In this document: piece by piece, positions 41,819-51,676 of the stretch | Numbering within the stretch: the stretch's first letter is position 1 | Layout: the number at the start of each line of letters is the position of its first letter | Assembly (NCBI GenBank): GCA_029237695.1 | Contig: CM055274.1 | Coordinates: 68,500,828 to 68,564,827, forward strand | From: Conchocele bisecta | Lineage: Eukaryota > Mollusca > Bivalvia > Lucinida > Thyasiridae | DNA: 64,000 nucleotides | Reading direction: 5' to 3' | Program-made: the position numbers and the translations under genes | Notes under the pieces: model-generated | Told to the model about the DNA's origin: nothing | Seen by the model: only the letters and a program-made list of their open reading frames with translations | The model's database searches: none

Positions 41819-42007
41819 CCACACAATCTTGTTCTGCATCTTGGTGAGGCTCATTCCCCAGAAGGTGGCACCCCCAGGCACGTGCATCGGGGCCCAAGGG
41901 GGCTGGCCCGTCCCATCCCAGGCTCCTGTGCTATTACACCGGGTCCCTGCTGACAGGCTTCTGTAACATGTCCGCGAACATAGCAGCCGGGAACCACAGC
42001 ACTGCAT
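41819..42007 (-). CDS. Candidate 5' coding exon with mitochondrial targeting-like N-terminus
   Basis: This is 189 nt, 63 codons. ATG at 42005-42007 follows CTTGGTTGCAG directly, a good acceptor, so a 5'UTR exon may precede. The exon ends at TGTGG followed by GTGAGT (donor 41813-41818), in phase 0. It encodes MQCCGSRLLCSRTCYRSLSA, rich in Arg/Ser/Cys with no acidic residue, then AWDGTGQPPWAPMHVPGGAT and FWGMSLTKMQNKIVW. The next recognised exon on this strand, at 32252, starts in phase 0 with RKRMQKVNRIWQDK, so the two join without a frame break. I propose it as the first coding exon of MRPL30, but I cannot match its sequence to a family. Confidence 0.5.
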
Positions 42008-42192
42008 CTGCAACCAAGATAGATTGAGTTTATGTCCTTTAACCCTTACAATGCTGAATTAAATTTTGTCGTCTGCTGTTTTTTTTTATTCTCATTTTAT
42101 CAAGAAAGAACAGTTTGACAGCAGTGCTGCCAAAACATGCTTTCATTGATAACCAGAAAATGTGTTCATAGAACACCACATATCGCTTTGAT

Positions 42193-42655
42193 AACAAGAA
42201 AATGTGTTCATAGAATACGGATGCCCCACATACCGCTTTGATAATAAACTAGGCAAAATTCCAAGTACAAAAGGGGAGATAATACATGACCCAGGGGTCG
42301 AATCAAATGTAGAAATAAACTTTGCGCATCTACTCATCATAAGGAAGCCACATACCAAGTTTCAGGTGTGTAGCTAGCATGGTTCAAAAGTTTTATGACT
42401 TACCGTACAAGGCAAAATTCTAAGTCGAAAAGGGGCAGATAATCCATGACCCTGGGGTCGAATAAAAAATCGGAATAAACTTTGTGCATCTACTCATCAT
42501 AAGGAAGCTACATATCAAGTTTCAGGTGTGTAGCTAGTACGGTTTAAAAGTTTTACGACTTACAAGGTTGGTGACGGACGGACGGACGAAAGGACGGACG
42601 GACAAGGGTAACACTAAATGCCCCCTCCACTATTGTCACTATTGTGGTGGGGCAT
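42193..42655 (+). mobile_element. AACWAGA-type element F6
   Basis: The start AACAAGAAAATGTGTTCATA is followed by ATGCCCCACATACCGC. Two ~185-bp units carry CATCTACTCATCATAAGGAA, AAGTTTCAGGTGTGTAGCTA and GGGGTCGAAT. GGACGGACGGACGAAAGGAC (about 42573-42592) precedes the terminal hairpin ATGCCCCCTCCAC...GTGGTGGGGCAT ending at 42655. The first ~40 bp are duplicated just upstream (42150). Confidence 0.7.
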
Positions 42656-42664
42656 AAATATTAC

Positions 42665-43044
42665 CAGAGCTCCAGATAAGCTGCGTATTTGCGTAAATAC
42701 CCAAATACAATTGCCAAAAACCCAATTGAAATCAGAAGTAGCGAGTATCAAAAAGCAATAACAAATTTGTGGTACCTTTATCATGCTACAGAAAACAATA
42801 AATAGACCACAAATATAGCATATTTTTCTTATTTTCCATGAAAACACATCTTGGTATTTCATTTGAATTGTCTCCAAGACATGTTTTCATTTCGAAGCAA
42901 ACTATTCAATAATTGCTGTCTGTTGATGTGTAAACAGTAGTGTGATTTTGTTTTACCCAATTAAATATTGAAATACCCAATTGCTTCAGATATGATGAAG
43001 TGAAAATACTCAATTACCGTACTAATTCCTTATCTGGAGCCCTG
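42665..43044. mobile_element. CAGAGCTCC-end element, copy c (380 bp)
   Basis: The left end CAGAGCTCCAGATAAGCTGC and right end CTTATCTGGAGCCCTG are flanked by TATTAC (42659-42664) and AATTAC (43045-43050), a 6-bp duplication with one mismatch. The body AATACCCAAATACAATTGCC is inverted near 42955-43015. Non-autonomous. Confidence 0.7.
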
Positions 43045-43105
43045 AATTACAAAATATTAAACAACAGCAGCCGACAGTTTTCGTTTCCCGCATACTAAAG
43101 GTTAA

Positions 43106-43600
43106 CAGCAAGGTTATAAAGAGACAGCAATATAGAATGTGTACATTCAGTAGTAAAATTACAATAAAACTTTCAGCGCTGAATTACAGTGTCCTGATCC
43201 AGTGTCAGTCCCCATTTTTGATAGCCTCGATCAGTTAGTTTCAGAACACCTCGACATCGTACATCATACCAATAGCAAATTTCAAATGAACAAACCAACA
43301 AGTCGCGCCTACCGAGGCATTTGACCGTAACATGATCATGGGCACGAAAAAGGTCAAGGTCATGTTAATGGCAGCGTGAGGGTGTTCCAAATGTTTACAT
43401 ATATCAAGTGTCCAAATATTGAGGTAATCCATCATGTAAATATTAAAGTTATACGATGATGAAGAAACTTGTACAAACTTATTGACGTAAATACAAAGGG
43501 CTAAGTGTTTCCACAATCATGTGAAGGTAACACATATCAAGACCATGTTAATGGGGGCATTATAATCCCATTAACATTGTTTTCTTATTTTTCCATAAAT
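43106..43600. other. No gene seen; hairpin fragment
   Basis: GTTAATGGGGGCATTATAAT then CCCATTAAC at about 43546-43574 is a hairpin of the C-rich terminal type, and AAGGTCAAGGTCATGTTAAT (about 43350) resembles unit sequence. This suggests a truncated AACWAGA-type element. The 91-codon frame at 43241-43516 has no recognised domain. Confidence 0.4.
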
Positions 43601-45128
43601 ACTGAAAAGTAGTGGGGTGAGTTCATTCCCCGGAATAGGTATAAGATAAAACAAGGAAAAAACGAAACAAATGAATCATAAGTTAAGTGATATACAAATG
43701 ATTTTGGAGTATGATGTATCAAATTAAAGGCAATGGTCCTATCTTTAATATGATATAAAGTCAAGGTGTGGTGGTATCACATGGTTTCTGAACCCAATTT
43801 TCCGACGTGACGTAATCTATGACGTCATTTTTACAGTAGATTTTCTTTAACATCTTCCTAACAAACGGACGGATTTTGATGATATGTAGTGCACCAAATA
43901 CGATCACATATGTGTGTTATGTGTGCTCTGAAAGTTATTTACAATAACTTATAACTTTCACAAAGAATCGAGTATTGTTTATTTCTTGCATTCACATGCT
44001 CTAGTTTTTATTTACATTTACGGTAACCGATTCTTCGTCAAAACTACAGAATTATGAGATTAAAGCCGCCTATACAATAAAGGGCAAGGTGTACTGCATT
44101 TGCTGCGGTTTTCATAAAAACATGTCATTCCAATAGAAAGATATTAAAGGAAATATACTGTAAACAAATCTAAAAGACATGACGATCGTGATCCTTGATA
44201 GTCCTGCCAATTCAGATATGTCCAAAGAAAGAATTTGTCCGTTGAAAAATGAATTTTCTCAGTTGTATTGTCTCACCAAAAATGGTGTTCAGAATCCCCA
44301 AAACTCATGTAAGCTTTAATAACTGATATCTTTTATGAACATGTAGCAATTTTAAGCATACTACATAAAAGGTTACCTTCATAGCTTTAATTTGAGATAT
44401 TGGTTTGTGAATTTGGTCAAAGAAAACGTATTTTAAATCTAGATTGAAAATACAATTTTTACCGTTCCAGATCAGACCAAACATTTACCACAAGAATCCC
44501 CGGAACTTACGGAACACTTCATAAATGACACGATTGTGATATCATATCAGTTGTCATAATACGCATTCCAATCGTAATTGACATATCCATTATCATATAA
44601 TAGCAGATCCTCACAGCTTTAATTTGATATATAGGTAGATACATTTGGAGATGTTTAATGCATGCAAATAGTTGACTTAGTATTAACCTTTTTAGTGTCT
44701 AATTGATTGCCGATTATCAGAAACATGTAAGCGAGACCAGCAATTCATGTAGCCTAATGGTATTTGTTTCAAGATGAAACGTATTAAATATCCCAAAATA
44801 ACCAATGGGGATCATAGGGGTAAATTAACGAAATATAGTAATATATTGTTTAATTTTGTCATAAAACAAACTTTATTGAAGTTTCTAATTAATCAATATA
44901 TATCTGATGAAAAAATAGCGAGTACATTTTCTTGCAATTGCGTTACTTTTCAATACGCCGTTGTTTATTGCCACATCATTTAAAATTATGGCCATTAGTA
45001 TGCGACAAAAACTGGACGAATTACTATTGCTACCAGTGTAGACATCAACTACATGACTAAATGGTACATGCATACATGTGCGTAGTTTGATGTGAATGAT
45101 CACCGTTCGGTGAGCGATGTTATGTAAT
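43601..45128. other. 1.5 kb AT-rich stretch without recognised genes
   Basis: No exon or repeat is recognised except a 43-bp segment at 44548-44590 that is the exact reverse complement of 48424-48466. CATAGCTTTAATTTGAGATAT (about 44381) and CACAGCTTTAATTTGATATA (about 44614) repeat with a spacing of about 235 bp. Confidence 0.4.
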
Positions 45129-46161
45129 AACAAGAGCTGTAGGAGAACAGCATAGATCGACTACGAGGGTTGTCGATACACATAGCTTGACAAACAAGGT
45201 GGCCGCGGCCCACATAAAAACCTTAACCAAGGTTGACTAAAAACCTTAACCAAGTAATTCAAGGTTAAATGTAGGTCAATGTCAGATATAGGTCAGGGGT
45301 TATTGATGTATATCACTAGGAGATGAATTTTTCCAAGTATGGTTGCTGTAGGCCCAGGAGTATTCCATATACAAGCTTGACTAAATACCTTAACCAATGG
45401 GAAATAACTATAGTAATCCAAGGCTAAAAGTAGGTCAAGGTCAAATATAGGTCACAGATTATTGATGCACATCATGAAGTTGTCCAAGTATGGTTGCTGT
45501 AGGCCGAGGAGTATTCCATATACAAGCTTGACTATAAACCTTAACCAAGTTTGAGTACAAACCTTAACAAAGGGTAAATAACAAAGTAATTCAAGGTTAA
45601 ATGTAGGTCAAGGTAAAATATAGGTCAGGGGTTATTGATGTACATCCCTATGAGAAAAAGTTATCCAAGTATGGTGTCTGTATGCACAATAGTATTCCAT
45701 CTACAAGCTTGACTAAAAACCTTAACCAAGGTTGACTAAAAACCTTAACCAAGGAGAATTAACTAAGTAATTCAAGGTTAAATGTAGGTCAAGGTCAAAT
45801 ATAGATCAGGGGTTATTGATGTACATCCCTATGAGAAAAGGTTATCCAATTATGGTGTCTGTATGCCAATAGTATTCCATCTACAAGCTTGACTAAAAAC
45901 CTTAACCAAGGTTGACTAACAATCTTAACCAAGGGGAATTAACTAAGTAATTCAAGGTTAAATGTAGGTCAAGGTCAAATATAGGTCAGGGGTTGTTGAT
46001 GTACATCACTAGGAGATGAAGTTGTCCAAGTATGGTGGGTGTAGGGCCAGTAGTATTGCATATACAAGCGTGACTAAAAACCTTAACCAAGGCGTGTGTG
46101 ACGGTGACGCCGACGCCGGGGTGACAACATAAGCTCTAATTATTCTTTGAATAGTCGAGCT
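45129..46161 (+). mobile_element. AACWAGA-type element F4 (five ~175-bp units)
   Basis: The start AACAAGAGCTGTAGGAGAAC has a GCTGT...ACAGC palindrome. Units carry TTGACTAAAAACCTTAACCA, AAGTAATTCAAGGTTAAATG, TAGGTCAAGGTCAAATATAG and TATTCCATCTACAAGC. GGTGACGCCGACGCCGGGG (about 46102) precedes the terminal hairpin AGCTC...GAGCT ending at 46161. The terminal AGCTCT is complementary to AGAGCT at the start. Confidence 0.7.
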
Positions 46162-46289
46162 AAAAAGGCATGTGACGACAAGAATGGTAACTTGAAGACT
46201 AGAAATTGATCATAAACTACACCGGTTTTAAATGTCAGTTGATTAACCTTTTCTCAAGTTTTCCCCCAGATTGATAGCAAATGTAAATG

Positions 46290-46496
46290 TAAATGCTTTG
46301 ATTTAACGACGGCACTGGCTCGATCACCTTGCATGTCGGGACCGACTATTTAAGTCCCCATCCGATAGGACTAGGCTAGTACAAAGTTGTCTTGCACAAG
46401 GACACACCGAAACGACCATTCGCAGTGGTCGAGGTGGGATACGAACCCATATTCACAGTCCGACGCTCTACCTACTGAGCTAATCCGGCCACCTAT
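46290..46496 (-). mobile_element. tRNA-derived SINE
   Basis: On the minus strand GGCCGGATTAGCTCAGTAGG starts a tRNA-like head (A-box TTAGCTCAGTAGG). GGGTTCGTATCCCACCTC (B-box) follows, then GTGTGTCCTTGTGCAAGAC, the body and CGAGCCAGTGCCGTCGTTAA. The anticodon arm is shortened, so it is not a functional tRNA. The 3' part GCCAGTGCCG-GTTAAAT matches the tail of the SINE at 41259. Confidence 0.8.
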
Positions 46497-46717
46497 TGAT
46501 AGCACCACTCTTATTTAATTGGGCAGCACGATAAATTATGGTTTTAATTTTCACCACGCATCGTAAATATAATCAGGGGATTAACGGATATAATTGGTCA
46601 CGCTATGACCCTACATGCGCTGGCCCATCTGAGACACAATCTCAATAAACTCACATCGTTAGATACATGTATGGCCGCTAAATCTGTTAAAGCTCTACAT
46701 TGTTCGTCATTTGTTTA
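46497..46717. other. No gene seen
   Basis: AT-rich stretch between a SINE and F9 with no recognised element. Confidence 0.3.
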
Positions 46718-46950
46718 TACAAGAATTCCGCGGAATCAAATGTCTCGCCTTGTTCCGCCTTGACCTTGACCCTGTGGCCTTGACCCTCGAGAATAGTCCT
46801 ATATTCATCTACATATCATATGTATGTATAGGTATGTATAAAGTTTGACCGTAACACGAAAACTTAACATTGAATGATGACGACGCTGCCGCCGCCGACG
46901 ACTCCGGAAAAGCAAAACCTTAGTCTCGCTTTCCGCTTTCGCGGGCGAGA
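46718..46950 (+). mobile_element. AACWAGA-type element F9 (233 bp, minimal form)
   Basis: The start ATACAAGAATTCCGCGGAAT has the palindrome GAATTCCGCGGAATC, followed by TGTCTCGCCTTGTTCCGCC. The middle has TTGACCTTGACC and CACGAAAACTTAACATTG. A GACGACGCTGCCGCCGCCGA stretch precedes the hairpin TCTCGCTTTCCGC...GCGGGCGAGA. The 5' TCTCGCC is complementary to the final GGGCGAGA. With no tandem array it shows the shortest version of the shared layout. A fragment of its 5' end is at 50931. Confidence 0.65.
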
Positions 46951-47454
46951 ATACTGGGACTAATGATTTGTTTGGTCCTTGTCACAGGTGACTGAAAAAC
47001 ATTGCATGTCAGTATCATTTTTAGTATAAGTGTAAGGTCAGCAACGTAGTAAAACATGTGCATATTTCAAACACGTTAAAATGACAGGAATCGGTAGGTT
47101 ACTATAACAAGTTCCATGGAATATACCGGTATATAAACATACAGCATCCAGCGTCACAGTGCTGTTTACCGGGTTAAAAAGTACATTGTGCATGTGATAT
47201 AGCACTAGTTTTGTTACCCTGTTCTCTCCAGAAAAAGTCATTGAAATCAACGGCCTCTGAAAATATTAATAATGTATACAGATAGGCAGGTATTTTGTGG
47301 TATTGTCAGGACTATATCTATATTATATACGTAGATTAATATATCTAGAATGGAATGTGCACCATACCAACTTCGTTGTGCCGAATAATTGTGAATAAAT
47401 ATGCGAATTAACATGTACTGTCGAAAATAATTTGACTGTCATTGTTACAGCAAA
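46951..47454. other. Unannotated stretch, no gene seen
   Basis: The 70-codon minus frames here have no recognised motif. Confidence 0.3.
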
Positions 47455-47520
47455 ACTCGCGTGACGTGACGTCATTTCCAGAAAGAGCCAATCGGAACGC
47501 GCTTCGCTGTTCCAGGGGAC
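47455..47520 (-). promoter_or_regulatory. Promoter-like cluster: CRE, ETS-like and CCAAT
   Basis: The minus strand reads GCGTTCCGATTGGCTC (CCAAT box) and GGAAATGACGTCACGTCACG (ETS-like plus CRE) within 55 bp, with several CpGs in otherwise CpG-poor sequence. It lies about 5.5 kb upstream of the exon at 42007 on the same strand, so it could serve that gene through an untranslated first exon. No transcript evidence. Confidence 0.3.
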
Positions 47521-48290
47521 CATCGATTTCGACAACTTTTTGTGGGGAAGATTATGTGGACAAATAGTGCTGTAAAACAGACACCAAGTACCATACTGTT
47601 TAACCTGCTAAATGACACTGTGATGCTGAACGATGTCTTTTTACAAATATTCATCATGAAATGCTATGGTAATTAAGGTAACAATTTATATCATTTTAAC
47701 GGGTTTGAAAAAGGTGCGTGCTTCACAGGGTTACTGACCTTTTCATTTATATTAGAAACTAGATGTGGTCCTTGTATAATAATAATGGTAAGATCAGTGC
47801 AGGATGAGATCAGTGCATGATGAGATCAGTGCAGTTCATTATACGGGCGATGAGATTGCACATTATGATCGGAATCTACACGGGCCAACGCTTTATTGAC
47901 CATCAGTTTCAGCATACAGAAATATATTCAGGGTCTACATAGCCATTCAGACGTTGTGGTATATCGTCTTGCAGCTCATAAAGGTCTCTAGCTGCCTTGC
48001 ACTGAATTAGCGACTGATTGAACGCAATTTGAGGGACGAATATTCAATATTTTCAACCTATCTATTTGTAACTTCCAATGGTCCGATCTTTATAATACAT
48101 GTATATGCATCATATTAAACCACCTGGAAACACCTTTATACTGGTATTTATACCGCAACCATTGCTGCATGTACATGTAGCATAATAAAGGGGGTTGAAT
48201 AAATGCTGTTTATATCTGAAGTAACCTAATATACATGAAGTAGCCTTATATACATGAAGTGCCGTTTTTGCCTTTATTTTTTCACCTTTG
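47521..48290. other. Unannotated stretch, no gene seen
   Basis: A small direct triplet AAGATCAGTGCAGGATGAGA / TGAGATCAGTGCATGATGA / GAGATCAGTGCAGTTC lies near 47790-47840. No exon recognised. Confidence 0.35.
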
Positions 48291-48299
48291 ACCCCTAAT

Positions 48300-48476
48300 C
48301 GCGGCCTCTGATTGGTCAGTCTCAACAGCAAATTCAAGATGGCGGCGAATTTTAAAATCAAAATCGCTGTCTGTTCAGTTGAAATTTGTCCATTTTTACA
48401 GTATATACGACGTAACCAACGACATGGATATGTCAATTACGATTGGAATGCGTATTATGACAACTGTGTAGTCTAA
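48300..48476 (+). CDS. Promoter-like patch and 45-codon open frame (uncertain)
   Basis: CTCTGATTGGTCAG (inverted CCAAT, about 48306) is followed by AAGATGGCGGCG (YY1-type) at 48337. The ATG at 48339 opens MAANFKIKIAVCSVEICPFL ... YVNYDWNAYYDNCVV with a stop at 48474-48476. Codons 29-43 coincide with a 43-bp exact inverted match at 44548-44590. That argues either for a constrained sequence or for a repeat. CATTTTTACAG inside could be a splice acceptor instead. Confidence 0.25.
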
Positions 48477-48539
48477 AACCAGCCAATATTGAAGCTCATC
48501 GTAAATAAATCAGAGATTTAATCAGATAAAATACCGAAT

Positions 48540-48625
48540 CTACCTAGCGTGGATGCCGCCATTTTGCTTTGAATGACGTCGCTAGATTTGCGACGTATGG
48601 CGAGGGAATGAGGTCAACACATGAC
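48540..48625 (-). promoter_or_regulatory. Promoter-like patch (AAAATGGCGGC, CRE-like)
   Basis: The minus strand reads GCGACGTCATTCAAAGC then AAAATGGCGGCATCC, a CRE-like site next to an ATGGCGGC start context. Only 13 codons follow before a stop. It could form a divergent promoter pair with the patch at 48300. Confidence 0.22.
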
Positions 48626-48671
48626 GTCACGCACGTTCAAACGATTAAGTTTGGTATGCGGTATAAATTAA

Positions 48672-48810
48672 ATACATGATTAGTTCCGTCGAATATTAAA
48701 TATATTCGGTTTCGCCCCGACAACTTTATAGGGACTCGCTAAAGCTCACCCCAATAAAGCTGTCTAAGGCTCAACCGAATATATTTTATATTCGAAGGCA
48801 CTAACCATGT
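48672..48810. repeat. ~135-bp foldback palindrome
   Basis: ACATGATTAGTTCCGTCGAA then TATTAAATATATTCGG is mirrored by CCGAATATATTTTATATTCG then AAGGCACTAACCATGT. The loop is rich in GCTAAAGCTCACCCC. Confidence 0.85.
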
Positions 48811-49355
48811 GTTTACTATATAGGTGGCCGTTATACGAGATGGATTATAAACACTATAACGGTTTATAAAGGTTCCGGAAATTATAATTACTGTTTAACC
48901 GAATAACACACTGGGAACTTTTGCAAACTTGGAGTCACTATTCTTATAATTACTAGCCATTTAATTACTACAACTCATGCACCAGATTAAAGCATATCTT
49001 TAACTTCCTGTAAAAGGTATACATACATACATGTATAACATATTTTACAAATTATGAAGGGTTCCATGGGTTACGGGCAACAGACGTGACCGGATACACA
49101 GGTAAAACAGTTTCGCAAATTTCAAATAATTAATTACGGTAGAAGATCGATCTCTCGAACAGGTCTCTGTCGAACACTCCGGAAAATTCGAACTCGTCCT
49201 TTGATTTGTTTTGCTTGACAGGTGGTGACATGAAATCACAAATTTAAAAATTAAACGGCGTTAATTCCACGTCGAGATGACCACGATAATGAATTTATTT
49301 GAACAAAATTCGCCTTTAAATATTTAATTAATTTAATTCGGGACTTTTTCAAACG
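48811..49355. other. No gene seen; solo pogo-like end
   Basis: ACGGTAGAAGATCGATCTCTCGAACAGG-type sequence at 49136-49163 (GTAGAAGATCGATCTCTCG) resembles one end of the TA-flanked elements at 18998 and 19383. No partner end is visible. Confidence 0.35.
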
Positions 49356-49637
49356 TTAAAGGTACATGCCCACTCAGACACAAACTGTTCTTTATAGGGA
49401 TTAAATAAGTGTATATTTGTGTCACTATTTCACAAGTTTTAAAAATTAAGAGTGCCCACTATACAGATATAATCATTTAGTAATATTTATTTTACTGATA
49501 GTGACGCGCGATGGTATCAGGCCTTTTTCATATGCAAATGAGGCACGATATTTTTTAATCATTTATACAAACTAGAAATGGACGCTTGTCGACAAGTGCA
49601 TGTGTATCCCCCTCCCCAGATACACAAGTAGTTTCTA

Positions 49638-50403
49638 AACAAGAGGGCCATGATTGCCCTAACTCGCTCACCTGACTCCATGAACACCAGAGGAGAATGT
49701 GACATTGAGTTCATGTGTTTTAAAAAATATTGTGCTATTTTTAGACGGCGGCCATCTTGGATTAGCGATGACCTCCGTTTTAACAACTGAAAAGGCTTCA
49801 CCCATGGGCTTCACCCATGGCTACCATGGGCCAAGCGGTTCATGTGAAGAAGAATTTTGAAATCTATAATAAAAGAAGGACCTTTAAAAATTTGACCTTT
49901 CGACGGCCATCTTGGATGACATAACCATCCGATTTAGACAAAAAATGCACCAGAGTGATCGCCTCGTTGATACCTTTGATTTGATATATAACATGACCAT
50001 ATTCGGTCAAAAATAAAATTTGACCCCAATTTGACCCCACCGGCCACACCCATTTTTGACCCTGGGGTCACCATTTTAACAACTTTGAAAGAGCATTGTA
50101 CATTGATCATTCCTACCAAGTTTTGTTGAAATCCGGTAGGCGGTTCTTGAGAAGAAGATTTTTGAAGAATTTGTGCTATTTTTAGACGGCGGGCATCTTG
50201 GATTACGTAATGACGTCATTTTAACAATTTTGTAATCCCCCTACCTAAGGACCATGACCATAAAGTTTGGTGACTATAGGCCCAATGGTTACCGGGGAGA
50301 AGACGTTTGATAATGTTCACGGACAGACAGACGGACGACGGACACATTGTGGTAACAATAGCTTACATGAGCTTTGCTCACATGAGCTTTGCTCAGGTGA
50401 GCT
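49638..50403 (+). mobile_element. AACWAGA-type element F8, copy 3, nested in F7
   Basis: The start AACAAGAGGGCCATGATTGC is followed by CTAACTCGCTCACCTGAC. The body matches copies 1 and 2 (TTTGACCCC, GGCCATCTTGGATGACATAA). The 3' hairpin loop is duplicated: GAGCTTTGCTCACAT then GAGCTTTGCTCAGGTGAGCT. It sits 65 bp inside F7, next to the F7 head. Confidence 0.75.
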
Positions 50404-50987
50404 AAAAAGGGTGTTCGAGTTATGCTCCGGAGACAAAATCAGTGCGCGGAAAAACAAAAGGAGATAACTAAAAAATTAGCGATGCAAGAGTTGTCATTCT
50501 TGCGTGACACACCTTTCGGGTCGTGGTCTATGCATGTGTGAAGTTTCATGAAAATATTCCAAAGGGTGTTCGAGTTATGCTCTGGACACGAAATCAGTGC
50601 ACGAAACAACAAAGGGAGATAACTAAGAAATTAAAGACGCAAGAGTTGTCATTATTGCGTGCGACACACATATGGGTCGTCTTCTATGTATGTGTGAAGT
50701 TTCATAAAAAATATGCTCCGGACATGAAATCAGTGCATGAAACAACAAAGCGAGATAAGTAAAATAAATTAACGATGCAATAGTTGTCATTCTTGCGCGC
50801 GACACACCTTTGGGTCGTGGTCTATGCATGTGTCAGGTTTAATGAAAATATTCCAAAGGGTGTTCGAGTTAAGCTCCGGACACGAAATCAGTGCATGAAA
50901 CAACAAAGGGAGATAAGTAAACAAGAATTCGGCGGAATCAAATGCCTAGCCTTGTCTAGCAATTTTCACTGGCCCGAACATATTATA

Positions 50988-51051
50988 CAATTATTGACTA
51001 GTGAGCCATAGAATATCAGATTATATTCTATGGCTCATTAGTCAATAATTG
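50988..51051. repeat. 64-bp hairpin with 29-bp arms
   Basis: CAATTATTGACTAGTGAGCC is mirrored as GGCTCATTAGTCAATAATTG. The inner arms ATAGAATAT / ATATTCTAT meet at a short CAGATT loop. Confidence 0.9.
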
Positions 51052-51526
51052 TTTTATTATATGATAATAGTCTGTATATAGCACTTACGACCTTATGCTA
51101 CTAGACAAAAATTGAAAAAGAAATTGAAAAAAAAAATGGGAAAAAAAAATGGAAAAAAAAGATTAAAAATTAAAAATAATAATGCTCGCTACTGGCTCAG
51201 AATTTTTTTTAATAGTCCTATATTTATCTACATATCATATCTGCACAGGTCCACATATTGCCACAATATTGTCAACACAGTTTACGGAAATGTAATATAA
51301 TAATTTACCTGTATAAATTACCTGAATGACAACTCTTGCATCGCTAATTTTTTAGTTATCTCCTTTAGTGGTCAGTTAGTGGTCAGTCTGGACATTTGCA
51401 CATGCTAGCACATGCACAGGTGAATGGTTCTCCCAGTCACTATTGTTCAGCACATGAGAAAACGGGTCTTCATGCAAGGGAGATAACTAAAAAATTAGCT
51501 ACGCAAGAGTTGTCATTCTTGTGCGC

Positions 51527-51676
51527 GACACCATGGGCGGATACAGAAATAATTGCAGGGGGGGGGGGGGTCTGAAATTCCAAATCAGTGTAGCCGACCT
51601 CTGCCGCAGATGTGCCGGGAGCAGGGGGGGGGGGGGGGGCCCCCCGGACCCCCCCTGTATCCGCGCACCTGGACAC
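51527..51676. mobile_element. 140-bp MITE with 5-bp duplication GACAC
   Basis: GACAC at 51527-51531 and 51672-51676 flanks 51532-51671. Ends CATGGGCGGATACAG and CTGTATCCGCGCACCTG are inverted. It contains G- and C-runs. The F7 unit is continuous when it is removed (GCGCGACACACCTTCGGG). Same family as 60947-61296. Confidence 0.8.

Larger units (their letters stand above)
42039..43105. mobile_element. TTAA-flanked palindromic MITE with two nested insertions
   Basis: TTAA at 42039-42042 and 43102-43105. Ends CCCTTACAATGCTGAATTAA and TTTCCCGCATACTAAAGG, with inner GTCGTCTGCTGTT / AACAGCAGCCGACAG inverted as in the intact copy at 10339. F6 (42193-42655) and a CAGAGCTCC element (42665-43044) sit inside, accounting for its length. 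A piggyBac-like origin is inferred from the TTAA target. Confidence 0.7.

Noticed and set aside
46290..46496. Genuine tRNA gene
   Set aside because: A- and B-boxes are good, but the anticodon arm is shortened and a SINE body with a known-type central domain follows, so it is a SINE head.
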